The position numbers and the translations under genes were made by a program. 9,745 bases of DNA from DASYYE01 sp035946955 (GTDB lineage Bacteria; Actinomycetota; Actinomycetes; Streptosporangiales; Streptosporangiaceae), in assembly GCA_035946955.1 (NCBI GenBank), contig DASYYE010000114.1, positions 1 through 9,745 on the forward strand. Direction: 5' to 3'. Numbering within the stretch: the first letter of the stretch is position 1; each line of letters opens with the position of its first letter. The notes beneath the pieces were generated by a model. That model did no database searches. It was not told the DNA's origin and saw only the letters and a list, made by a program, of their open reading frames with translations. Shown piece after piece: positions 1 through 7,490 of the stretch.

Positions 1-1
1 G

Positions 2-78
2 TGGAGCCGCCTTGGGGAATCGAACCCCAGACCTACGCATTACGAGTGCGTCGCTCTGGCCGACTGAGCTAAGGCGGC
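2..78 (-). tRNA. tRNA-Thr, anticodon CGT
   Basis: Read on the minus strand, the acceptor stem GCCGCCT (78-72) pairs fully with AGGCGGC (12-6). The anticodon stem ACGCA/TGCGT closes a seven-base loop CTCGTAA with anticodon CGT, so this tRNA reads the threonine codon ACG. The T-arm has a GGGGTTCGATTCCCC pattern. The discriminator base is U (complement of base 5) and CCA is encoded in the DNA (4-2). The body without CCA is 74 nt (5-78). It lies 47 bp downstream of the ricT stop codon on the same strand, so it could be reached by read-through as well as by its own promoter. Confidence 0.97.
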
Positions 79-108
79 GGAACCTGCCGCGTACGCGGCG
101 GCGGGACG

Positions 109-114
109 AGTCTA
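109..114 (-). promoter_or_regulatory. possible -10 box for tRNA-Thr
   Basis: The minus strand reads TAGACT, matching the actinobacterial TAnnnT -10 pattern, 30 bases before the tRNA 5' end. Initiation about 7 nt downstream would leave a leader of roughly 24 nt. I could not find a convincing -35 element at 16-19 bp spacing; that position falls in the last codons of ricT. Between this box and the tRNA lies a 14-bp perfect palindrome (86-99, GCCGCGTACGCGGC). This is an inference from one hexamer. Confidence 0.3.
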
Positions 115-125
115 CCGGTCCGTGG

Positions 126-992
126 TCATGACACGGGCGGGCCGTCTTCGTACCTGGCCTCATACGCCTGGCGTGACCCACAGACGCTCGCGCGGGAGCA
201 GGCGCAGGTACGGCCGTCAGCGGTGAGCTTGACGACCACTTTGTCTCCCGGGACGTTGTGCCCGGTGACCACCCCGGAGCCTTCCGGCGTGTCGACGGAC
301 TCACCAAGCGCGGGCGCCTGTGCCTGGAACTCCTGGTACAGGGGGTGTTCGTACTTGAGGCAGCACATGAGCCGCCCGCAGGCCCCGGCGATCCGCAACG
401 GGTTCACGGGGAGCTGCTGGTCCTTGGCCATCCGCACCGACACAGGCTCGAAGTCCTTGAGGAACGTGGCACAGCACAGGTCACGCCCGCACGGGCCGAT
501 ACCGCCCTGGAGCCTGGCCTCGTCCCGAGGCCCGATCTGCCGCAACTCGACCCGGCCGCCCAGACGGCCGGCCAGGGCACGCACCAGCGCACGGAAGTCG
601 ACTCGCTGCGGCGCACTGAAATAGATGGTGAACACCGGCGGAACCGGCACGTAGTCGACGGCCACGACCTTCATGGGCAGGCCGTGCTCGCGGATCAGCC
701 GACGTGCGGTGACCCGGGTCCGGGCCCGTTGTGCCTTGTTCTCCTCGTCCCTGGCCAGATGCTCGTCGGTTGCCATACCGGCGCACACCGGAAGGCCGCC
801 GACCTCGTCATCGACCCACTGCGGGGCCCAGACACACTCGGCCACCTCGGGGCCGGAGTCGGTCGGCACGAGCACCTTGGCCCCGACCCGGGGCGAATGC
901 CCGCCGGGGTCCAGGTAGTACAGACGGCCGTGACGCTCGAAACTCACCGCCATCATCATTCCCATCGCCCCAGAGTAAGCCGCATCCCCCAA
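126..992 (-). CDS. ricT: PSP1-domain iron-sulfur protein, RicT/YaaT family
   Basis: A 288-residue cytosolic protein with the PSP1 C-terminal domain over roughly residues 70-185. Its signature is two cysteine clusters, CGRDLCC (Cys168, 173, 174) and CGRLMCC (Cys205, 210, 211), matching the conserved cysteines by which RicT takes part in iron-sulfur binding in the Bacillus Ric (Y) complex. There RicT works with RicA and RicF to steer RNase Y. Whether those partners exist here cannot be seen, and many actinobacteria use RNase E/G instead, so the actual role is open. Three further cysteines (263, 265, 271) lie near the C-terminus. The TTG start at 992 is chosen because AAGGAGG (1004-998) sits 5 nt upstream; the alternative ATG at 965, followed by ATGs at 959, 956 and 953, has only a weak GGGG before it. 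Family assignment is firm; function is inferred from Bacillus. Confidence 0.92.
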   Translation of the reverse strand: MGDAAYSGAMGMMMAVSFERHGRLYYLDPGGHSPRVGAKVLVPTDSGPEVAECVWAPQWVDDEVGGLPVCAGMATDEHLARDEENKAQRARTRVTARRLIREHGLPMKVVAVDYVPVPPVFTIYFSAPQRVDFRALVRALAGRLGGRVELRQIGPRDEARLQGGIGPCGRDLCCATFLKDFEPVSVRMAKDQQLPVNPLRIAGACGRLMCCLKYEHPLYQEFQAQAPALGESVDTPEGSGVVTGHNVPGDKVVVKLTADGRTCACSRASVCGSRQAYEARYEDGPPVS

Positions 993-1028
993 GATCGCCT
1001 CCTTCGGCCACCAGCGTGATCTTGAGGA
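986..1028 (-). promoter_or_regulatory. possible start-codon-sequestering hairpin in the ricT leader
   Basis: In the minus-strand RNA, UCCUCAAGAUC (1028-1018) can pair with GAUCUUGGGGG (996-986): nine Watson-Crick pairs and two G-U pairs, seven of the Watson-Crick pairs in an unbroken block. The helix contains the whole UUG start codon and the next codon, and the 21-nt loop holds the AAGGAGG ribosome binding site. Bases 1018-1028 are also used by the 73-bp inverted repeat, so the two folds compete. This is inference from base pairing only; no folding energies were calculated. Confidence 0.4.
998..1004 (-). promoter_or_regulatory. strong Shine-Dalgarno that fixes the TTG start of ricT
   Basis: The minus strand reads AAGGAGG, a full match to the anti-Shine-Dalgarno core, followed by a 5-nt spacer CGATC and TTG (992-990). 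It is the best ribosome binding site in the window and decides for an unusual TTG start over the cluster of ATGs 27-39 nt further in. In the leader it would fall in the loop of a possible hairpin that buries the start codon (see 986-1028). Confidence 0.8.
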
Positions 1029-1086
1029 TCGCGGTGGCTTCTACTGCGCATAGCAGTAAAAAGCGCCGCGATCATGGGGATCACGC
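1014..1086. repeat. 73-bp nested inverted repeat between holB and ricT
   Basis: The sequence is symmetrical about base 1050. The outer arm GCGTGATC (1014-1021) matches GATCACGC (1079-1086). After a 5-base unpaired step, GATCGCGG (1027-1034) matches CCGCGATC (1066-1073). GCTT (1037-1040) matches AAGC (1061-1064). The core TACTGC (1042-1047) and GCAGTA (1053-1058) closes the loop GCATA. The RNA of the ricT leader could fold into one long interrupted hairpin. The element is more A/T-rich at its core than its surroundings. It could be a REP- or MITE-like repeat, a protein-binding dyad, or a leader structure; the sequence of one locus does not decide. Confidence 0.75.
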
Positions 1087-1164
1087 CAGCTCGCGGGCCC
1101 CGTTAGCGCGCCCCCCATTAGGTGGGACTGCGGGCTCAGTGTGCCTCGGAGGGGGCCGCCGGGT

Positions 1165-2394
1165 TCAGGTGCGCCTGGGAGGGGTGCGGCGACGCGGAAT
1201 GGCCGGAACGGGGTTGGCCAGTACCAGCGTCATCTCCTCCATTGCCAGCAGGGGGGCGACGTTGCAGTCCAAGCGCTCGCGGCAGGCCATGATGGCCTCC
1301 ATCCGCCGCAGGGTGGCCTCCGGGCTGGAACTGCCGGCCACTTTCCCGACCGCGGCCTCGTGCCCAGCGCTGATCAGCTCGACCGGGGCGCCGATCTGGG
1401 TGGCCAGCACATCGCGGTAGAAGGCGGCCAGGTCGAGCAGGGCTCGGTCGAGTGCGTCCCGCTTGAGCCGGGTGGCACGGGACTTCTGCTGGTCTTCCAG
1501 AGCCTTCATGGCACCGGCCGCCCCGCGTACCGCTTTGGCCACACCCTTGCCGGTCGAGCCCTCCCCGAACGCGCGCCGCAGGGCCTCACGCTCTGGCTCG
1601 TCGAGTTCGGCAGTGACCGCCACCGCTTCGCTCTCGGCCGCCTTGACAAGGGTTGCGGCAGCGGTCAGGGCTGGTCCGAGCCCGGTGAGGGTGGGCGGGA
1701 CCGCGAGTACATCGTCACGGCGGCGCGCCGCGTCGGCGTCGGTGGCCAGCCGCCGCGCCCGCCCGATATGGCTCTGCGCGGCCCGGGCGGCGGCGAGGGC
1801 GCGGTCAGGTTCGACCCCTTCGCGCGTGAGCACTTCGGCGATGGCGGACGTGGGTGGTGTGCCGAGGACCAGGTGACGGCACCGGGAGCGGATGGTGGTC
1901 ACGAGTTCTTCGGCCGATGGGGCGCACAGCAGCCACACGGTCCGGGGCGCGGGTTCCTCGATGGCCTTGAGCAGGGCGTTGGCGGCCTGCTCGGTGGCCC
2001 GGTCGGCGTCTTCGAACACCACCACCTGCCACCGCCCGCGCGAGGGCGCCCCGGCGGCGCGCAACACCAGGCCGCGGGTCTGCCGCACGCCGTAGGACAA
2101 GCCCTCTGGACGCACCAGCAGCAGGTCGGCGTGCGTGCCCGCGCGGACCTGGTGGCACGAGGCGCAGTGGCCGCAGCCGCCGTCTGGACACAGCAGCGCG
2201 GCAGCGAACGCCAGCGCCGCGATAGAACGCCCGCTGCCGGGCGGGCCGGTGATGAGCCACGCGTGGGTCATCCGCGCGCCAGGCTCACCCCGCAGCACGC
2301 CCGCGGCGGCCGCCGCGGCCTGGCGCAGTTCGGCGACGGCCGCGTCCTGGCCGGCCAAGGCCTCGAACACGTCCCCTGGCACGTCAGCGGTCAT
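1165..2394 (-). CDS. holB: DNA polymerase III subunit delta-prime (clamp loader)
   Basis: A 409-residue AAA+ protein of the clamp loader that opens the sliding clamp and places it on primed DNA. The P-loop position reads GPPGSGRS (50-57), with arginine where a nucleotide-binding lysine is expected, in keeping with delta-prime acting as a non-hydrolysing stator. A four-cysteine zinc module typical of DnaX/HolB follows (Cys69, 74, 77, 80). Next come a degenerate Walker B stretch VVFEDADR (125-132) and the SRC arginine-finger motif (170-172), which in the family contacts ATP in the neighbouring subunit. The alpha-helical C-terminal half ends in a basic PRRRTPPRRT tail. The ATG start overlaps the tmk stop as ATGA, which suggests translational coupling. 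Only a weak ribosome binding site is visible. It is longer than E. coli HolB (334 residues), much of the excess being in the C-terminal part. Confidence 0.93.
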   Translation of the reverse strand: MTADVPGDVFEALAGQDAAVAELRQAAAAAAGVLRGEPGARMTHAWLITGPPGSGRSIAALAFAAALLCPDGGCGHCASCHQVRAGTHADLLLVRPEGLSYGVRQTRGLVLRAAGAPSRGRWQVVVFEDADRATEQAANALLKAIEEPAPRTVWLLCAPSAEELVTTIRSRCRHLVLGTPPTSAIAEVLTREGVEPDRALAAARAAQSHIGRARRLATDADAARRRDDVLAVPPTLTGLGPALTAAATLVKAAESEAVAVTAELDEPEREALRRAFGEGSTGKGVAKAVRGAAGAMKALEDQQKSRATRLKRDALDRALLDLAAFYRDVLATQIGAPVELISAGHEAAVGKVAGSSSPEATLRRMEAIMACRERLDCNVAPLLAMEEMTLVLANPVPAIPRRRTPPRRT

Positions 2395-4502
2395 TCCACG
2401 ATCGCCGGGAAGCTCCCGGTATTGGCTTCCGAGGTGGGCGGGACCGGGTCCGGGAGCAGGTCACGTACACGGTCATGTATCTGGCGGCAAATCAGGTCAG
2501 CGGGCTGGGTGGCGTCGATGACCAGGTAACGATGCGGGTCCGACTCGGCCTGCGTGAGGAACCCTTCCCGCACACGCTGGTGGAAGTCCTCTGGTTCGGC
2601 TTCCAGCCGGTCCCGCGACGCGGCGCGCCGCCCCAGTCCAGCGGCGGGCGGCAGGTCCAGCAGGATGGTCAGGTCAGGGACCAGGCCACCGGTCGCCCAC
2701 TGGTTGATCTGTGCGATCTCGTTGACCGGCAGTGCCCGGCCCCGTCCCTGATAGGCGATGGACGAGTCCACATAACGATCCGTGACCACGACGGCGCCGC
2801 GCATCAGCGCGGGGCGGATCACGGACTTGACGTGTTCTGCCCGGTCGGCCGCGTACATGAGCGTCTCAGCACGGGGGGAGAGCCCGCCGTGCGCCGGGTC
2901 GAGCAGCAGGGCCCGCAGGCGCATCCCCATCTTGGTTGCGCCCGGTTCCTGAGTGGCCACGACGTCGTGGCCCTGCTCGCGCAGCCAGATCGACAGCAGC
3001 CGCGCCTGCGTCGTCTTCCCGGACCCCTCGCCGCCTTCTAGCGCGACGAGCAGCCCGCGCGGAGGTGAAGTGGGGGAATTGCCGTTCACGTGTGCGGGCG
3101 CAGGGACGAACGGCCCCCCGCGCAGTGCCGCCATCAGGTCCTCGCGCAGCGGCACACCGCGGCGGTCGTCCATGTGCTGGTAGGAGACCAGCCCCAGCCA
3201 CACGGCGACGCAGGCCGACAGCAGCAGCACGATGTTGTCGCCGATCGCGCCGTACTTGACGCTGCCGACCGTCAGCGTGGACGAGCCGGTCACCGCCTGG
3301 ACCGCGCTGCTGATGCCGCCTGCGAGCAGGGGCGCCAGCGCGATCACGGTGAAGAGGATCACGCGGATAGCCGACTGCAGGAACGCGAAGGTCCGGCCCC
3401 GGGTGTCGTCGCCCACCTCGCGTCCCACGATGGTGTACCCGGTGACGTAGGCGACGCCGGCGAGGGCACCGAGCACGACCACCAGGAGCGTGACCATCAC
3501 GAGGTTCGGGATGAGGGCTATGAGGATCAGGGGAATGCCCGCGCCCACGATGGACAGCCCGAACAGCCGCCGCCGGCTGAAGCCCTTGAGCACACGCAAC
3601 CCGAGGAACATGCCGACGGCGAGCCCGATGAAGACCGCGGCGAAGACGCCAGACCAGCCAGCGGCGCCTCCCTGGAGCGTGCTCCTGATATAGGTGGGGC
3701 CGAGGCCCACCACCACGCCCCCCGCGGCGAACGCACCCACGATGCCGATGATCAGGCCTCGCACGACCGTCGTCTGGCCGAGGAACTTCCAGCCCTCCCA
3801 GATCGCCTTGATTACCGAGGGTGCCGAGATCTGGGCACTGACATTACGTTTCGGTATCTCACGCAGCGCGTAGATGGTCAGCGCGGAGACGGCGAACGTG
3901 GCCGCGTTGAAGTAGAGGGCAAGGTCGAAGGCCAGGTACGGCGCGTGGCCCGCGAACGGGCGAGCGAGCAGGTCGAGCGCTCCGAAGACCAGCGCGGCTA
4001 CCGGGGCGGTGCCGAAGGTGGTGAACAGGCTGTACTGGTTAGCCTGTTCGAGCCGGTCGGGTGGCACCAGGTTTGGCACTGACGCGTCTTTGGCGGGGGT
4101 CCAGAACAGCGACGCGCATGACGCCAGGAACTGGACCGCGTAGATCAACGTCAGCCGGTTGAAGAAATTGAAGGTCAGGTCGAGCGGGATCGAGAGGTAC
4201 AGCGCCCCCCGCACGACATCGAACGTGATCATGTTCAGCCGGCGGTCGAGCCGGTCGGCGAGTGCCCCGGCCAGCGGGCCCAGCAGCAGCGACGGCAGCA
4301 GCGAGGACAGCCACACACCGCTGACCGCCACGGTCGAGCCGGTGCTGTGCTTCGGCAGGAGCTGGGTGGCCAGGTACGAGAGAGCGACGAGGCTCAGCCA
4401 GTCACCGAGGCTGGACAGGGATGTTGCGACCCACAGGCGGCGGAACGGCCGCAGGGACAGCACATTTACCGTTGCCGCCCCACCTGGGAGTTTCAAGGTC
4501 AC
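2391..4502 (-). CDS. tmk: MFS-type membrane domain fused to thymidylate kinase
   Basis: A 703-residue two-part protein. Residues about 20-441 form some 12 hydrophobic helices resembling a major facilitator permease, with a motif-A-like loop GALADRLDRR (79-88). A linker (about 445-482, rich in Pro, Asn and Ser) leads to a complete dTMP kinase (about 483-685). The kinase has the P-loop GGEGSGKT (490-497), the DRY motif (575-577) and a LID with DRLE (631-634). It phosphorylates dTMP to dTDP on the way to dTTP; 12 helices would leave the kinase in the cytoplasm, held at the membrane. Similar fusions are known in actinobacteria, but what the permease half transports is unknown to me. The start is GTG at 4502, with a poor ribosome binding site; a GTG at residue 14 is an alternative. 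It begins 86 bp after topA and overlaps holB by 4 bp. Confidence 0.93.
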   Translation of the reverse strand: MTLKLPGGAATVNVLSLRPFRRLWVATSLSSLGDWLSLVALSYLATQLLPKHSTGSTVAVSGVWLSSLLPSLLLGPLAGALADRLDRRLNMITFDVVRGALYLSIPLDLTFNFFNRLTLIYAVQFLASCASLFWTPAKDASVPNLVPPDRLEQANQYSLFTTFGTAPVAALVFGALDLLARPFAGHAPYLAFDLALYFNAATFAVSALTIYALREIPKRNVSAQISAPSVIKAIWEGWKFLGQTTVVRGLIIGIVGAFAAGGVVVGLGPTYIRSTLQGGAAGWSGVFAAVFIGLAVGMFLGLRVLKGFSRRRLFGLSIVGAGIPLILIALIPNLVMVTLLVVVLGALAGVAYVTGYTIVGREVGDDTRGRTFAFLQSAIRVILFTVIALAPLLAGGISSAVQAVTGSSTLTVGSVKYGAIGDNIVLLLSACVAVWLGLVSYQHMDDRRGVPLREDLMAALRGGPFVPAPAHVNGNSPTSPPRGLLVALEGGEGSGKTTQARLLSIWLREQGHDVVATQEPGATKMGMRLRALLLDPAHGGLSPRAETLMYAADRAEHVKSVIRPALMRGAVVVTDRYVDSSIAYQGRGRALPVNEIAQINQWATGGLVPDLTILLDLPPAAGLGRRAASRDRLEAEPEDFHQRVREGFLTQAESDPHRYLVIDATQPADLICRQIHDRVRDLLPDPVPPTSEANTGSFPAIVE

Positions 4503-4588
4503 TGCGCCAGGGTACCGACGTTAGCCCAATTGCGCTTGCCACCCCGGCTGGAATGGCCTTGCGTGTGGCATCTGTGCTGGTTGTGGGC

Positions 4589-7396
4589 TCAGGCAGGAGC
4601 ACGCCCATTGCCGGAACCAGCCCCACGGCGGGTCTTTGCCGACCCAGCGGTGGCACGGCGGGTACGGGTGGTAGTGGTTGTCGCAGCGGCACGGCGCCGT
4701 GGCGTGGCCGGCCCGGCGGCGCGGCGCTCAGCGAGCAGTTCGACGGCACGCTGCAGCGTGAGCGACTCCACGTTGTCCGCCTTGCGCAGCGACGCGTTGG
4801 TCTCGCCATCGGTCACATACGGGCCCCATCGGCCGTCCTTGACCACGATCGGACGGTTGCTCGACGGGTCGGGCCCGAGTTCCCGCAGCGGCGGCGTGGC
4901 CGACGCACTGCGCCGTCCCCGCGTCCTCGGCTGGTCGAACAGTTCCCTGGCCTCGGCGAGGGTGACCGTGAAGAGCTGCTCCTCGCTCTCCAGCGAACGG
5001 CTGTCATCGCCCTTCTTGACATAGGGACCGTACCGGCCGTTCTGCGCGGACACGGGCTCGCCATCCAGCTCACCGAGGGTGCGCGGCAGCGTGAGCAGAC
5101 GCAGCGCGTCATCGAGCGAGATGGTCTCCAGCGACATGGACTTCAGCAGCGACGACGTACGCGGCTTGCCGGCCGCGTCCTCCGGCAGCACCTCGGTGAC
5201 GTAGGGGCCGAACCGGCCGTTGCGGGCCACTATGGGGTGCCCCGTCTCCGGGTCGGCGCCGAGCGGGATGTCACCGGAGGGGCGCTCGAACAGCTCGGCT
5301 GCCAGTTCAGGGGTGAGCTCGTCCGGCGCGATCTCGGGTGGGACGTTCACCCGCTGGCCGTCACGGTCCAGGTAGGGACCGTAGCGGCCGACCCGGATCA
5401 CGATGTCGGTGCCCTCCAGCGGGAACGAGCTGACATCGCGGGCGTCGATCTCGGTCAGGTCGCTGACGAGCTCCTTGAGGCCTTCCTCGCCGTCGGTGCC
5501 GAAGTAGAACCGGCGCAGCCAGGGAACCCTGGCCGCCTCACCACGGGCGATCTCGTCCAGCGCGCCTTCCATGCGGGCGGTGAAGTCGTAGTCCACCAGG
5601 TGGGCGAAGTGGCGCTCCAACAGCGTGACCACGGCGAAGGCCAGGAACGAGGGGACGAGCGCGGTCCCCTTCTTGAACACGTACCCGCGGTCGAGGATCG
5701 TGCCCATGATGCTGGCGTAGGTCGAGGGGCGGCCGATCTCGCGGTCTTCCAGCTCCTTGACCAGGCTCGCCTCGGTGTAGCGTGGCGGCGGGCGGGTCGC
5801 GTGCGCGGCCGGGCTCAGCTCGCCGGCCAGCGGGTCCCCCTCGGCCAGCGACGGCAGGCGGCGCTCACGGTCGTCGCGTTCGGCGTCATCCTCGACGTCC
5901 TCGACATAGGCCTTGAGGAACCCGTGGAAGGAGATGATCTTGCCGGTGGCCGCGAACTCCGCCTCTTCCCCGGCGGAGGAGGTGCCGGTGATCCGCACCG
6001 ACACGGACTCGCCGGTGGCGTCCTTCATCTGAGAGGCGACCGTGCGCTTCCAGATCAGCTCGTACAGGCGGAACTCGTCGCCGGACAGGCCGGTGGCTGC
6101 GGGGGTGCGGAACCGGTCACCGGCGGGACGGATGGGTTCGTGCGCCTCCTGGGCGTTCTTCACCTTGCTCGAGTAGGTGCGGGGCGCCTCCGGCACGTAC
6201 TGCGCGCCGTAGAGCTCCCTCGCCTGGGCGCGGGCCGCGTCAACCGCCGTCTTGGACAGGATGACCGAGTCGGTGCGCATGTAGGTGATGTGGCCGTTCT
6301 CATACAGCCGCTGCGCGACCGACATCGTGTACTTGGCTGAGAAACCCAGCTTGCGGGATGCCTCCTGCTGCAGCGTGGTGGTGCGGAACGGCGCGTACGG
6401 CGAGCGCCGGTACGGCTTGCGCTCGATGCTTTTGACACTGAACCTCGCACTCGCCAGCCGCTCGGCCAGGTCGGGCGCGGAGAGCCGGTGCACGACCCCG
6501 GGCGGAACCTGCTCGGCCTGCTCGGCCGCTTGGGCCGCTGGGGTGCCTTCCAGGTAGAGGAGGTCTGCGCTGCGCAGTTCACCAGTGGATGTGAAGTCGC
6601 GGCCCTGGGCCACCCGCCGGCTGTCGACCGCGACGAGCCGGGCCGGGAAAGACTGCACCTCGTCCGGGCCGGCGTCTTCGTGGCCGCGCAGTGGGGTGAA
6701 GATGGCCTCCAGATCCCAGTAGCTGGCCGGGCGGAACGCCATGCGCTCGCGTTCCCTGGCCACGACCAGCCGGGTCGCCACCGACTGGACACGGCCGGCC
6801 GAGAGCCGCGGCATGACCTTCTTCCACAGCACAGGCGAGACCTCGTAGCCGTAGAGCCGGTCCAGCACACGGCGGGTCTGGTAGGCGTCGACCAGGCCGT
6901 GGTCGAGGGTGCGCGGGTTGGCCACTGCCTCAGCGATCGCCCCCGGGGTGATCTCGTGGAAGACCATCCGGCGGGCTGGCACCTTGGGCTTGAGCTCTTC
7001 CAGCAGGTGCCAGGCAATGGCTTCGCCTTCGCGGTCCTCATCAGTGGCCAGCAGCAGTTCGTCCGCGTCGGCGAGCAGCTTCTTGAGCTTGGTGACCTGA
7101 GGCTTCTTATCCGTATGGACCACGTACAGGGCCTCGAAGTCGTGGTCCACGTCCACACCGAGACGCGCCCAGGGCTCCTTGCGGTACTTGAGCGGGATCT
7201 CCGCGGCCTTGTCCGGGATGTCACGGATGTGACCGATGCTCGACTCGACGACGTACCCCTGACCGAGGTACCCAGCGATGGTGCGGGCCTTCGCTGGCGA
7301 CTCGACAATCACCAGCCGGTGTGTCCCGTTGCTGCCTTCGCCTTGCCTGCTCTTGTCAGGCTTGCCCGCCGTAGTCCTTGCTGGCACGCCCCTCAC
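4589..7396 (-). CDS. topA: DNA topoisomerase I (type IA)
   Basis: A 935-residue enzyme that relaxes negatively supercoiled DNA by transient single-strand cleavage. The TOPRIM domain (about 27-145) carries Glu32 in VIVESPAK and the acidic triad Asp119, Asp121, Glu123 in TDEDREGEA. The catalytic tyrosine is Tyr372 in ITYMRTDS. The zinc fingers found in E. coli TopA are absent. The C-terminal part has four G-R-aromatic-G-P-Y modules (near 670, 727, 787 and 855) and a lysine/arginine-rich tail (from about 899), the arrangement known from mycobacterial and Streptomyces TopA, where it supports DNA binding and processivity. The start is GTG at 7396, but the only Shine-Dalgarno-like bases abut it; GTG at 7387 (residue 4), with AGAGG about 9 nt upstream, may be the true start. 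It leads the topA-tmk-holB-ricT cluster. Confidence 0.97.
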   Translation of the reverse strand: MRGVPARTTAGKPDKSRQGEGSNGTHRLVIVESPAKARTIAGYLGQGYVVESSIGHIRDIPDKAAEIPLKYRKEPWARLGVDVDHDFEALYVVHTDKKPQVTKLKKLLADADELLLATDEDREGEAIAWHLLEELKPKVPARRMVFHEITPGAIAEAVANPRTLDHGLVDAYQTRRVLDRLYGYEVSPVLWKKVMPRLSAGRVQSVATRLVVARERERMAFRPASYWDLEAIFTPLRGHEDAGPDEVQSFPARLVAVDSRRVAQGRDFTSTGELRSADLLYLEGTPAAQAAEQAEQVPPGVVHRLSAPDLAERLASARFSVKSIERKPYRRSPYAPFRTTTLQQEASRKLGFSAKYTMSVAQRLYENGHITYMRTDSVILSKTAVDAARAQARELYGAQYVPEAPRTYSSKVKNAQEAHEPIRPAGDRFRTPAATGLSGDEFRLYELIWKRTVASQMKDATGESVSVRITGTSSAGEEAEFAATGKIISFHGFLKAYVEDVEDDAERDDRERRLPSLAEGDPLAGELSPAAHATRPPPRYTEASLVKELEDREIGRPSTYASIMGTILDRGYVFKKGTALVPSFLAFAVVTLLERHFAHLVDYDFTARMEGALDEIARGEAARVPWLRRFYFGTDGEEGLKELVSDLTEIDARDVSSFPLEGTDIVIRVGRYGPYLDRDGQRVNVPPEIAPDELTPELAAELFERPSGDIPLGADPETGHPIVARNGRFGPYVTEVLPEDAAGKPRTSSLLKSMSLETISLDDALRLLTLPRTLGELDGEPVSAQNGRYGPYVKKGDDSRSLESEEQLFTVTLAEARELFDQPRTRGRRSASATPPLRELGPDPSSNRPIVVKDGRWGPYVTDGETNASLRKADNVESLTLQRAVELLAERRAAGPATPRRRAAATTTTTRTRRATAGSAKTRRGAGSGNGRAPA

Positions 7397-7490
7397 CCTC
7401 TAGTACGGTCATTCCGCTGCCGGGGGGCGCTAGCCAGGCTGCCCTGGCGTTGCACCCGTGATACCAACTCCCGTTCCAGTGCCCGTGTTC

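Noticed and set aside
1014..1086. The nested palindrome as the transcription terminator of the topA-tmk-holB operon
   Set aside because: The T-run on the minus strand (1062-1058) lies inside the stem, before the core hairpin, not after the 3' arm, so it is not a normal intrinsic terminator for minus-strand transcription.
1141..2529. A 462-codon plus-strand frame opposite holB
   Set aside because: It is antisense to a clear clamp-loader gene, crosses the holB/tmk junction and has a Gly/Arg-rich, unstructured product.
3090..4082. A 330-codon plus-strand frame rich in Asp, Glu, His and Arg
   Set aside because: It lies opposite the hydrophobic helices of the MFS domain; antisense of hydrophobic codons typically gives such charged products.
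4421..6340. A 639-codon open frame on the plus strand, opposite topA and the start of tmk
   Set aside because: It mirrors topA, whose motifs are unmistakable. The product has no recognisable domain, and long antisense frames are common in DNA this rich in G and C.
7401..7406. TACTAG just before topA as a -10 box
   Set aside because: It is only a few bases from the GTG start, does not end in T, and no -35 element lies at a suitable distance.
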